From Thermoleophilia bacterium (lineage in GTDB: Bacteria > Actinomycetota > Thermoleophilia > Miltoncostaeales > Miltoncostaeaceae), in assembly GCA_017853415.1 (NCBI GenBank), contig JAFMJQ010000005.1:1-34027 (forward strand): a stretch of 34,027 nt of DNA, given 5' to 3'. The translations under genes and the position numbers were made by a program. Positions 25,593-33,017 of the stretch are shown piece after piece. The notes beneath the pieces are model-generated. The model did not search any database, was not told the DNA's origin, and saw only the letters and a list, made by a program, of their open reading frames with translations. How positions within the stretch are numbered: position 1 is the stretch's first letter; each line of letters opens with the position of its first letter.

Positions 25593-25999
25593 ACGAGGTC
25601 GTCGAGGTGGGTGTCGATGCGCCGGCCCAGCATGGCGAGCGCCCGGGCGCTGCCCGGCCCCCCGTGCCGCGCCGACAGGCACAGCGTGGCGCGGAGGTCG
25701 CGCATGGCCGCGGCGGCGCCGGCGGGCAGGCTGCCGCCGTCAGAGGGCCCGGCCGGCGGCCACTCCGGCGGGCGCCCCTGCATGAGCGGGTGGATCACCC
25801 GTCGCGTGGCCCCCACCACGGCCTCGAACTCGGTGTCGGGAAGCCCCGCACGGGCGTCGTCGAGGATGTCGCGCACCTGCGGCCAGGGATCGGACGGCTC
25901 GCCGTCGGGGGCCGATCGCGCGAGGGCCAGCGGGTCGTCGATCGGCGCCAGGCGGCTGGCGTCCATGCGGCGGTCCGCGGGGTCCTCCTCGGGCGGCAT
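25574..25999 (-). CDS. Unrecognised 141-residue protein at the end of the fab/acc operon
   Basis: I do not recognise a family. The protein starts MPPEEDPADRRMDASRL. It has an Asp/Pro-rich N-terminal third, a likely helical middle (VRDILDDARAGLPDTEFEAV) and a C-terminal helix (RALAMLGRRIDTHLDDLVAG). There is no membrane segment or signal peptide. The ATG at 25999 lies two bases after the accA stop, so it should be co-transcribed and perhaps coupled. A later in-frame ATG at MDASRL would remove 11 residues. The frame is uninterrupted, and its composition matches the neighbours. A carboxylase- or lipid-related job is suggested only by position. Confidence 0.65.
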   Translation of the reverse strand: MPPEEDPADRRMDASRLAPIDDPLALARSAPDGEPSDPWPQVRDILDDARAGLPDTEFEAVVGATRRVIHPLMQGRPPEWPPAGPSDGGSLPAGAAAAMRDLRATLCLSARHGGPGSARALAMLGRRIDTHLDDLVAGQEI

Positions 26000-26001
26000 G
26001 C

Positions 26002-26925
26002 TCAGCCCGGCGGCGGGGTCTCGCGGCCCGTGGCCATGCCCATGCCGCCCTCGGGGTCGCGCAGCGGGCCGAGCTTGCGGAAGCGCTCGCGGCGGGCACG
26101 GCGGCGGTCGGCCGGCGACATGGCCCCGAGCTCCGCGAGGGCACGCGAGAGGTACTGGTCGAGGATCTCCGCGGCCTGCTCGTGATCGGTGTGCGCCCCG
26201 CCCTCGGGCTCGGGCACCACGGCGTCCACCACGCCCCAGCGGTAGCAGTTGGCCGCCGTCGGCTTGAAGGCCTGGGCGGCGAGCTTGGCCTTGCTGGCGT
26301 CGCGCCAGAGGATCGCCGAGGCGCCCTCGGGGCTGATCACCGAGTAGGTGCTGTTCTCGAGCATGAGCACGCGGTCGGCCACGCCCAGGCCCAGCGCGCC
26401 GCCCGATGAGCCCTCGCCGATGACCACCGCGACCGTGGGCACGTCGAGGCGCCACATCATCTGGATGCTGCGGCTGATCGCCCCGCCCTGCCCCCGCTCC
26501 TCGGCGCTGGCGCCGGGGAAAGCCCCCGGCGTATCGATGAGGGTGACCACCGGCATGCCCAGGCGGTTGGCGACCTCCATCACGCGCATGGCCTTGCGGT
26601 AGCCCTCGGGCCCCGCCATGCCGAAGTTGCGGTAGGTGCGCTCGTTGGTGTCGCGGCCCTTCTGCTGGCCGATGAACGCCACCGGGTGGTCGTGGTACCG
26701 CCCGAATCCCGCGACCATCGCCGCGTCGTCGGCGTAGTAGCGATCGCCGTGGAGCTCCTCGAAGTCGCTGCACAGGCGGTTGATGTAGTCGAGCGTGTAG
26801 GGCCGCTCGGCGTGGCGCGCCAGCTGCACGCGCTCCCAGAGGTCTTCGTCCTGCGGCTCCGGGCCACGCCGCACCTTGTCGGCGACCTTCCGCACGAAGC
26901 GCCCGCCCTGCTTGCGGTCGGTCAT
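26002..26925 (-). CDS. accA: Acetyl-CoA carboxylase carboxyltransferase subunit alpha
   Basis: AccA pairs with AccD to transfer the carboxyl group from carboxybiotin to acetyl-CoA, giving malonyl-CoA. Family cues are FEELHGDRYYADD, IGQQKGRDTNER, NFGMAGPEGYRKA, DTPGAFPGASAEERGQG and GEGSSGGALGLGVADR, then SVISPEGASAILW. It has 307 residues from ATG 26925, near the usual 315-320. The start overlaps the accD stop as ATGA. It lies at the foot of a perfect 9-bp hairpin, with no separate ribosome binding site, so translation probably depends on ribosomes finishing accD. The biotin carrier and carboxylase genes are not in the window. Confidence 0.95.
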   Translation of the reverse strand: MTDRKQGGRFVRKVADKVRRGPEPQDEDLWERVQLARHAERPYTLDYINRLCSDFEELHGDRYYADDAAMVAGFGRYHDHPVAFIGQQKGRDTNERTYRNFGMAGPEGYRKAMRVMEVANRLGMPVVTLIDTPGAFPGASAEERGQGGAISRSIQMMWRLDVPTVAVVIGEGSSGGALGLGVADRVLMLENSTYSVISPEGASAILWRDASKAKLAAQAFKPTAANCYRWGVVDAVVPEPEGGAHTDHEQAAEILDQYLSRALAELGAMSPADRRRARRERFRKLGPLRDPEGGMGMATGRETPPPG

Positions 26926-27953
26926 GCGGGGGTGTCCCCCGCATCCTCGCCGTCGGTGGAGCCCGGACGGATGCGGTCCATCATCTTGCGGGGCAGCGAC
27001 GGCAGCGCCTGCACGGCCTCGCCCACCTTCTGCGCGCCGCCCTGCGCCCACTGCAGCGCGGGTGCCGCGGTGCTGGCGTCGTCGCCGGGCGGACGGCTGA
27101 GGATGTGCAGCACGCGGCCGATGCGCTCGGCCAGCTCGCGGCGGTCCACCACGGCGTCCACCTGGCCGTTGCGCAGCTGCGCCTCGGCGCGGCCGAAGTC
27201 GTCGGGCAGCACCTCGCGCGTGGTCTCCTCGATCACGCGCGGGCCGCTGAAGGCGATGAGCGCGCCGGGCTCGGCGTAGGTGACATCACCCAGCGACGCG
27301 AACGATGCCCACACCCCGCCCGTGGTGGGGTGCGCGAGCACCACGACCACCGGCACGCGGGCGTCGGCGAGGGCGTCGAGCGCGATGACGGTCTTGGCCA
27401 TCTGCATCAGCGCCAGGGTGCCCTCCTGCATGCGCGCGCCACCGGAGGCCGTCACCACGATGAGCGGCAGGCCCTCTGATGCCGCGTAGTCGCAGGCGCG
27501 CGCCAGCTTCTCGCCCACCACCGCGCCCATGCTGCCGCCCATGAACGTGAAGTCCATCACGGCCGCCACGGCGGGCTGGTGGCGCACCTCGAGCTGCGCG
27601 CACACGATGGCCTCGCCCATGCCCGTGGACTTCTCGGCGTCGACGATGCGCTCGGTGTACGGCTTGAGGTCGGTGAACTGCAGTGGGTCCGATGCCCGGA
27701 GCTCGGGCCACAGCTCCACGTAGCCGCCGGGCTCGCCCAGCTGCTCCATGCGCTCGCGGGCCGTGACGGCGAAGTGGTGCCCGCACGCGGGGCACACCCG
27801 CAGGTTGCGGCGCATCTCGTCGGCCGAGTAGTGGCTGTCGCACTTGGGGCAGGTGCCGGCGTCGGCCTTGATGCGCCGCGGGCGGCCGTCGCGGTGCGCC
27901 AACTGGCGCAGGCGGTCGACCGAGACGTGGATGTTGTGCCCGACGCGGCTCAT
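26922..27953 (-). CDS. accD: Acetyl-CoA carboxylase carboxyltransferase subunit beta
   Basis: AccD is the zinc-ribbon carboxyltransferase subunit. The ribbon is CPKC and CPAC (C35, C38, C54, C57). The catalytic core includes FTFMGGSMGAVVGEKLARA, SGGARMQEGTLALMQM and AHPTTGGVWASFASLGD. The start is ATG 27953, giving 343 residues. The end beyond about residue 290 is a tail rich in Ala, Gly, Asp and Pro, longer than in E. coli. It sits 10 bases downstream of the phosphatase gene and overlaps accA by four bases. In E. coli the zinc ribbon is reported to bind acc mRNA, which is of interest given the hairpin at the accA start. Confidence 0.95.
   Translation of the reverse strand: MSRVGHNIHVSVDRLRQLAHRDGRPRRIKADAGTCPKCDSHYSADEMRRNLRVCPACGHHFAVTARERMEQLGEPGGYVELWPELRASDPLQFTDLKPYTERIVDAEKSTGMGEAIVCAQLEVRHQPAVAAVMDFTFMGGSMGAVVGEKLARACDYAASEGLPLIVVTASGGARMQEGTLALMQMAKTVIALDALADARVPVVVVLAHPTTGGVWASFASLGDVTYAEPGALIAFSGPRVIEETTREVLPDDFGRAEAQLRNGQVDAVVDRRELAERIGRVLHILSRPPGDDASTAAPALQWAQGGAQKVGEAVQALPSLPRKMMDRIRPGSTDGEDAGDTPA
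26924..26944 (-). promoter_or_regulatory. Perfect 9-bp hairpin on the accA start
   Basis: Arms ATGCGGGGG and CCCCCGCAT enclose a 3-base loop. On the mRNA the 3' arm ends with the first two bases of the accA AUG, and the 5' arm lies in the last codons of accD. Nine GC-rich pairs would block initiation unless a ribosome terminating on accD opens them. The structure is seen directly. The coupling role is inferred. Confidence 0.6.
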
Positions 27954-27963
27954 CGCGCACCCA

Positions 27964-28584
27964 TCATCGCACGGCGGTGGCGTCGGATTGGTGAATGGGC
28001 TTCGCCCCGGTGGCCAGCCAGTCCTCCACCGCCTTGCGGTAGGTGGGCACGAGGCGGGCCTCGTGGCGGTGGCCCAGCAGCTCACGGGCCGCCACCTCGG
28101 GCGAGCGGCCGCGCAGGCGCAGCACCGCATAGGCCACGAACAGCGACCGGCGGCGGCCGCGCTGGCAGTGGATGAGCACCCGCGCGTTGGGGTCGTCGTC
28201 CAGCCATCCGGCGGCGATCTCGGCGGCGCGGGCCCACTTCTCGGGCGGCTGGTGGCGGCCGTGGTCCCACATGGGCGCCACGGCCACGTTGCGATCGCCG
28301 AACACCTGGCGCTCGGCCGAGAGGTCCTGGCTGAAGTGGGTCTGCAGGCGGGCGCGGCAGTTCACCACGTGGGTCACGCCGTCGCGCGCGAGGAGCTGCA
28401 GGCTCTCGGGCGTGGGCACGCTGCCGATGGCGATGCGCTCATCGCCGATCCAGGTCCACGGTCGCGTGCGGGTGCCGGGGCCGTACACCAGGGTGGCCAG
28501 GCGGAACCAGGCGTCGCGGAGGGGGGTGAGGGCCACGCGCAGCCTGCCCGGGAAGTGTCCGCCCGCATGGCCGGACTTCGCCAT
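27964..28584 (-). CDS. Dual-specificity/tyrosine-phosphatase-like protein in the fab operon
   Basis: A 206-residue cysteine phosphatase. The P-loop is VLIHCQRGRRRSLFV, matching HC-x2-G-x2-RS with nucleophile C140 and R146. The general acid is likely D107 in MWDHGRH. An N-terminal hydrophobic or basic stretch (about 14-35) may touch the membrane but is not a clear helix. Substrate could be a phosphoprotein, a phosphoinositide-like lipid or another phosphomonoester; the sequence does not decide. It shares one base with the fabF stop and lies 10 bases before accD, so it is co-expressed with fatty-acid synthesis genes. Confidence 0.87.
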   Translation of the reverse strand: MAKSGHAGGHFPGRLRVALTPLRDAWFRLATLVYGPGTRTRPWTWIGDERIAIGSVPTPESLQLLARDGVTHVVNCRARLQTHFSQDLSAERQVFGDRNVAVAPMWDHGRHQPPEKWARAAEIAAGWLDDDPNARVLIHCQRGRRRSLFVAYAVLRLRGRSPEVAARELLGHRHEARLVPTYRKAVEDWLATGAKPIHQSDATAVR

Positions 28585-29858
28585 CAGTCCTCCATGCGGC
28601 GGAACGCCAGGGTGGCGTTGTGCCCACCGAACCCGAACACGTTCGAGAGCGCCACGCGCACATCGGCCTCGCGGGCCTCATCGAGCACGTGGTCCACGCC
28701 TGCGCATTCGGGGTCGAGCTCGGTGACGTTGATCGTGGGCGGCACCACGCCGTCGCGCACGGCCAGCGCGGTGAGCGCGGCCTCCAGCGCGCCCGCGGCG
28801 CCCAGGGTGTGGCCGTGCATGGACTTGGTGCTGCTCACCATGGTGGCCGCGGCCTTCTCATCGCCCAGCGCGCGGCGGATGACGCGGATCTCGGACGGGT
28901 CGCCCACCGGCGTGGAGGTGCCGTGGGCATTCACGTAGTCCACCTCGGATGCCTCGAGGCCGGCGTCGGCGAGGGCCATGGTCATGGCCAGGGCCGGGCC
29001 CACGGCGGTGGGGTCGGGCTCGGTGATGTGGTGGGCGTCACCCGACAGGCCGTATCCCGCGAGCTCGCAGATGATGTCCGCGCCGCGGTCGAGCGCGTGG
29101 CCGAGTTCCTCGAGTATCAGCACGGCGCCCGCCTCGCCCATCACGAAGCCGTCACGGCCGATGTCGAACGGGCGGCTGGCGGTGCCGGGGTCGTCGTTGC
29201 GCGTGGAGAGCGCCTTCATGGCGTTGAAGCCGGCGATGCCCACCAGCGCCACCGCGCCCTCGGTGCCTCCGGCGATCATGGCGTCGGCGCGGCCCAGGCG
29301 GATGTGGTCGAAGGCGTCGCCGATCGCGTGGTTGGCCGAGGCGCACGCGGTGGTGGAGCACGAGAGCGGGCCCTGCAGGCCGATCTCCATCGATGCCTGC
29401 GCGGCGCCCATGTTGGCGATGATCGTGGGGATGAACAGCGGGCTCAGGCGCGTGGGGCCCAGGTCGCGCAGGCGCACGGTCTGCTCATGCCAGGTCTGGA
29501 TTCCCCCGATGCCCGATCCGATGATCACGCCCATGCGGTCGGGGGTGACCGTTCCCTTGATCCCCGACTCCTCGTACCCCAGCATCGCGGCGGCCACGCC
29601 CAGGTGCGAGAAGCGGTCCATGCGGCGGGCGGTCTTGCGGTCGAGGAACTGCTCGATGTCGAAGGCGTCGGGCACCTCGCAGGCGAAGTGCGTGTCGCAG
29701 TCGCTGGGATCGAACTGCCGGATGGTCGCCGCCGTGGAGGTGCCCGCCTTCGCCGCGGCCCAGGCGTCGTCGCGCCCGATTCCGAGCGGCGACACCAGGC
29801 CGATGCCCGTGATCACCACCCGGCGCAGGCCCCTACCGTCTATGAGCGTGGTACCCAT
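28584..29858 (-). CDS. fabF: Beta-ketoacyl-ACP synthase II
   Basis: FabF condenses malonyl-ACP with acyl-ACP in each elongation cycle. The catalytic triad is visible: C172 in STTACASANHAIGDA, H312 in NAHGTSTPVGD and H350 in KSMHGHTLGAAGA. The N-terminus VVITGIGLVSPLG and C-terminus NVFGFGGHNATLAF are standard. It has 424 residues from ATG 29858, with GGGAG upstream. It follows fabG by 12 bases, leaving no room for the acpP gene often found here. Its stop overlaps the phosphatase start by one base. Confidence 0.96.
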   Translation of the reverse strand: MGTTLIDGRGLRRVVITGIGLVSPLGIGRDDAWAAAKAGTSTAATIRQFDPSDCDTHFACEVPDAFDIEQFLDRKTARRMDRFSHLGVAAAMLGYEESGIKGTVTPDRMGVIIGSGIGGIQTWHEQTVRLRDLGPTRLSPLFIPTIIANMGAAQASMEIGLQGPLSCSTTACASANHAIGDAFDHIRLGRADAMIAGGTEGAVALVGIAGFNAMKALSTRNDDPGTASRPFDIGRDGFVMGEAGAVLILEELGHALDRGADIICELAGYGLSGDAHHITEPDPTAVGPALAMTMALADAGLEASEVDYVNAHGTSTPVGDPSEIRVIRRALGDEKAAATMVSSTKSMHGHTLGAAGALEAALTALAVRDGVVPPTINVTELDPECAGVDHVLDEAREADVRVALSNVFGFGGHNATLAFRRMED

Positions 29859-29870
29859 CGCGACTCCCGC

Positions 29871-30602
29871 CTACATCCCCAGGCCGCCGTCCACCGGGAT
29901 GACCGTCCCGGTGATGAACGACGACGCGTCCGAGCAGAGGAATGCCACGAGGCCCGCGACATCCTCCGGTGTTCCCAGGCGACCCAGAGGGGTATGGCCG
30001 ATCAACTGCTCCTTGATGTCGTCCGACAGCACGTCGGTCATGTCGGTGCTGATGTACCCCGGGGCGATGGCATTGGCCCGCACCCCGCGGGATCCCGCCT
30101 CCTTGGCGAGCGACTTCGTCATGCCGATAAGTCCGGCCTTCGCGGCAGCGTAATTCACCTGACCCGCATTGCCCATGAGGCCCACCACCGACGACACCGC
30201 CACGATCGACCCCTCGCGTCGCTTCATCATGCCGCGAAGCGCCGCCCGGGCGCAGTAGAACGATCCCGACAGGTTGGTGTCGATCACCGCGCGCCAGTCG
30301 TCGTCGCTCATGCGCATCATCAGCCCGTCGCGGGTGATGCCGGCGTTCAGCACCAGGGCGCCCAGCGGGCCCAGGGCATCCTCGGCGGCGCTCACCACGG
30401 CCTCGGCCGCGGCGGGGTCGGCGATGTCGCCCTGCACGATGGCGGCCTTGGTGCCCGCGGCCTCCACGGCCGCGGCGGTGGCCTCGGCGCCGGCCAGGTC
30501 GTTCACGTAGCCCACGGCCACGTCGTGCCCCCCCGCGGCCAGCGCCACGGCGCACGCCGCGCCGATTCCCCGGCTCGCGCCGGTCACCAGCGCCACGCTC
30601 AT
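29871..30602 (-). CDS. fabG: 3-oxoacyl-ACP reductase
   Basis: FabG is the NADPH-dependent ketoreductase of FASII and a short-chain dehydrogenase. The nucleotide loop is VTGASRGIGAA (residues 6-16), followed by LNAGITRD. The catalytic set is S138 in VSSVVG, Y151 and K155 in NYAAAKAG. The end TGTVIPVDGGLGM is typical. It has 243 residues from ATG 30602, which shares ATGA with the fabD stop. An AGGTGAT ribosome binding site lies in the end of fabD. Neighbouring fab genes make the FASII assignment firm. Confidence 0.96.
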   Translation of the reverse strand: MSVALVTGASRGIGAACAVALAAGGHDVAVGYVNDLAGAEATAAAVEAAGTKAAIVQGDIADPAAAEAVVSAAEDALGPLGALVLNAGITRDGLMMRMSDDDWRAVIDTNLSGSFYCARAALRGMMKRREGSIVAVSSVVGLMGNAGQVNYAAAKAGLIGMTKSLAKEAGSRGVRANAIAPGYISTDMTDVLSDDIKEQLIGHTPLGRLGTPEDVAGLVAFLCSDASSFITGTVIPVDGGLGM

Positions 30603-31510
30603 GCCATCACCTGCGCGATGCCCTCGAGCCCGTCGGGGCCCGACACCTGGTGAAGCGTGGCGTCGCGCTTGATGCGCTTCACCAGGCCCGACAGCACGCG
30701 GCCCGGGCCGAGTTCCACGAAGGTGTCGGCGCCCATTGCGATGGCCGTCTCCACCGCGTGGCCGAAGCGCACCGGCGAGGTGAGCTGGTCGAGCAGCACC
30801 GGACGCATGCGGTCGGCGGGCTCCACCTGCGCCGTGGTGGTGGACAGGAACGCGGGCGACGGCGGCTGGGGATCCCAGGCCTCGAGGGCGGGCGCCAGGC
30901 GCTCGGACGCCGGCTCCATGAGCGGGCTGTGGAACGCCCCGCCCACCTTCAGCTGGGTGGCCTTCACGCCGCGCTCGGATGCCATCGCGAGCAACCGCCC
31001 GATGCCGTCCACGCTTCCCGACGCCACCACCTGGCCGGGACAGTTGTAGTTGGCGGGCCACACCTCGCCCGCCTCGGCGCAGAGCGACTCGGCCTCGCCG
31101 TCGGACAGCCCGAGGATGGCCGCCATGGTGCCGGGGCGGGCCTCGCCCGCCGCCTGCATGGCCGCGCCGCGCTCGCCCACCAGGCGCAGGGCGTCGCCGA
31201 AGCCGATCGACCCACAGGCCACGAGGGCCGAGAACTCGCCCAGCGAGTGGCCCATGGCGAGGTCGCCCCCCAGGCCGTGGTCGCGGGCCACCCGCAGGCA
31301 GGCCACGCTCATCGCCAGGATCGCCGGTTGGCACACGTCGGTGCGCACCAGGTCGTCTTCCGGGCCCTCGAAGATGATCTTCGTGATGTCGTAGCCCAGG
31401 GCGTCGTTGGCCTCGGCGAAGGTGTCCGCCGCCGCGGGAAAGGCCTCGGCCAGCTCGCGGCCCATGCCCACCTGCTGGGCGCCCTGGCCCGGGAAGAGCA
31501 GGGCGATCAT
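30599..31510 (-). CDS. fabD: Malonyl-CoA:ACP transacylase
   Basis: FabD moves malonyl from CoA to acyl carrier protein. The start of the protein IALLFPGQGAQQVGMG is diagnostic. The nucleophile is S89 in MGHSLGEFSAL. The substrate arginine is R114 in VGERGAAM, and the catalytic histidine H194 in GGAFHSPLME. GPGRVLSGLVKR follows near the C-terminus. It has 303 residues from ATG 31510, with GGGAG upstream, overlapping the fabH stop by four bases. An in-frame start at 31546 would add 12 residues inside fabH and is unlikely. Confidence 0.96.
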   Translation of the reverse strand: MIALLFPGQGAQQVGMGRELAEAFPAAADTFAEANDALGYDITKIIFEGPEDDLVRTDVCQPAILAMSVACLRVARDHGLGGDLAMGHSLGEFSALVACGSIGFGDALRLVGERGAAMQAAGEARPGTMAAILGLSDGEAESLCAEAGEVWPANYNCPGQVVASGSVDGIGRLLAMASERGVKATQLKVGGAFHSPLMEPASERLAPALEAWDPQPPSPAFLSTTTAQVEPADRMRPVLLDQLTSPVRFGHAVETAIAMGADTFVELGPGRVLSGLVKRIKRDATLHQVSGPDGLEGIAQVMA

Positions 31511-32523
31511 GCGCGGGGCTCCCAGCGCACCAGCACGCTGCCCCACGTGAGGCCGGCGCCGAACCCCACCATCATCACCAGGTCGCCGGGAGTGAGCTGC
31601 CCGGTGTCGAGGGCGTCCGCCATGGCCAGGGGAATGCTGGCCGATGAGGTGTTGCCCACGCGATCGAGGTTCATCACCACCTTCTCCCGGGGAATCCCCA
31701 TGCGCTCGGATGCATGCTCGAGTATGCGCTCGTTGGCCTGGTGGGCCACCAGCAGGTCGACATCGTCGATGGTGAGCCCGGCCTCATCGAGCAGGCGCTG
31801 GGAGCTCTCCACGAGGATGCGCGTGGCGAACCGGAACACCTCACGGCCGTTCATCTGGATGCAGCCGTCGGCCCGGGGCGTGTCGTCGGTGACCGGCGTG
31901 CGCGTGCCGCCGGCCGGAACCCACAGGTCGTTGCGACCGCTGCCATCCGACCCGAGCTCCACCCCCACCACGCCCGTGCCGGGCTCGCCGTCGTCGGCCT
32001 CGATCAGCACCGCGCCCGCGCCGTCGGCGAACAGCACGCAGGTTGCGCGGTCCTCCCAGTCGATGATGCGCGAGAGCGTCTCTGCCCCCACCACCACGGC
32101 CTTTCGGGCAATGCCGCTCTCCACCATCCCGGTGGCCTGCGCCATGCCGTACATGAGCCCCGTGCACACGGCGTTGGTGTCGTAGGCCGCCACGGAGTCC
32201 ATGCCGGTCATGGTGCCGACCAATGGGGCGCAGGGCGGGAACACGTAGTCGGGGGTGGTGGTGGCCACCACCAGCAGGTCGATCTCGGAGGGGTCGGTGC
32301 CGGTGCGCCGCAGCACGTCGCGCACGGCCTCGGCCGCCAGGTCGGTGGTGGCCTGGTCGTCGGCGGCGATGTGGCGCTCGCGGATTCCCGTGCGCGAGAT
32401 GATCCACTCGTCGCTGGTGTCGACCATCTCCTCGAGCTCGGCGTTGGTGAGCACGCGCTCGGGCACGTAGCCGCCCACGCCCGTGAGGCGTGCGCGCGGC
32501 CGCGCGCGGGATCCGCCGGCCAC
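31507..32523 (-). CDS. fabH: Beta-ketoacyl-ACP synthase III
   Basis: FabH starts fatty-acid synthesis by condensing an acyl-CoA with malonyl-ACP. The catalytic triad is C120 in DTNAVCTGLMYG, H261 in VAHQANERI and N291 in RVGNTSSASIP. TGVGGYVPERVLTN and DEWIISRTGIRER are the typical N-terminal motifs. From GTG 32523 it has 338 residues. The first 12 are Arg/Ala/Gly-rich and encoded partly by a 16-base palindrome, so the real start could be slightly downstream. The gene begins five bases after the fabZ stop without a clear ribosome binding site. Confidence 0.95.
   Translation of the reverse strand: MAGGSRARPRARLTGVGGYVPERVLTNAELEEMVDTSDEWIISRTGIRERHIAADDQATTDLAAEAVRDVLRRTGTDPSEIDLLVVATTTPDYVFPPCAPLVGTMTGMDSVAAYDTNAVCTGLMYGMAQATGMVESGIARKAVVVGAETLSRIIDWEDRATCVLFADGAGAVLIEADDGEPGTGVVGVELGSDGSGRNDLWVPAGGTRTPVTDDTPRADGCIQMNGREVFRFATRILVESSQRLLDEAGLTIDDVDLLVAHQANERILEHASERMGIPREKVVMNLDRVGNTSSASIPLAMADALDTGQLTPGDLVMMVGFGAGLTWGSVLVRWEPRA
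32492..32507. repeat. 16-base perfect palindrome in the fabH 5' coding region
   Basis: GCGCGCGG joined to CCGCGCGC is self-complementary. It encodes part of the basic N-terminus (Arg-Pro-Arg-Ala). As RNA it could fold into a 6-bp stem with a GGCC loop, 16 bases after the start codon. It may be a by-product of Arg/Ala codons. Confidence 0.4.
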
Positions 32524-32528
32524 GATGC

Positions 32529-32975
32529 TCAGGACGCCCCCACCTGGTCGCGGTCGACGATGGCGAACTTGAGGATCGCCTGGCACGCCACCTCGTCGCC
32601 CACCTTCGCGACGGCCTCGGCCTCGCCGATGGGGCCGCGCACGCGGGTGACGCGGGTCTCGAACTCGAGCACGTCGCCCGGCCTCACCGGACGCTTGAAG
32701 CGGCACTTGTCCACGCCCGCGAACAGCGCCAGCTTGCCCTTGCCATCGTCGGTGGAGAGCGCCGCGAGGGCACCGGTCTGCGCCAGGGCCTCGACGATGA
32801 TCACCCCGGGCATGATGGGCTCACCGGGGAAGTGACCGGCGAGAAAGGGCGTGTCGGGGCGCAGGGTCCACCGGGCGCGGGCCGACTCGCCGGGAACCAG
32901 TTCCAGCACCTCGTCGATGAAGAGGAACGGATCCCGGTGGGGGAGCACGTCCTTGGGGTCCGGGAGATCGGTCAC
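32529..32975 (-). CDS. fabZ: 3-hydroxyacyl-ACP dehydratase
   Basis: FabZ removes water from 3-hydroxyacyl-ACP. The hot-dog fold signature is AGHFPGEPIMPGVIIVEALAQ-like, with catalytic H48 and E62, preceded by VLPHRDPFLFIDEV. The 148 residues match the family. The start is GTG 32975, nine bases after TAGCCT and without a ribosome binding site, so the mRNA is probably leaderless or nearly so. It is the first gene of the fab/acc operon and is divergent from the methyltransferase. Confidence 0.95.
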   Translation of the reverse strand: MTDLPDPKDVLPHRDPFLFIDEVLELVPGESARARWTLRPDTPFLAGHFPGEPIMPGVIIVEALAQTGALAALSTDDGKGKLALFAGVDKCRFKRPVRPGDVLEFETRVTRVRGPIGEAEAVAKVGDEVACQAILKFAIVDRDQVGAS

Positions 32976-32984
32976 GTTCCCGCA

Positions 32985-32990
32985 AGGCTA
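32985..32990 (-). promoter_or_regulatory. Candidate -10 of the fab/acc operon
   Basis: TAGCCT on the minus strand is followed by TGCGGGAAC and the fabZ GTG. Its mirror partner TATCCT-GCGGG lies on the other strand at 33005-33015. The two are near copies facing away from each other within 42 bases. Confidence 0.4.
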
Positions 32991-33004
32991 CTGGTTTCGG
33001 GCCG

Positions 33005-33010
33005 TATCCT
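33005..33010 (+). promoter_or_regulatory. Candidate -10 of a leaderless methyltransferase transcript
   Basis: TATCCT is followed by seven bases and ATG 33018. No ribosome binding site is present (GCGGGCG precedes the ATG). The spacing supports transcription beginning at or next to the start codon. Confidence 0.4.
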
Positions 33011-33017
33011 GCGGGCG

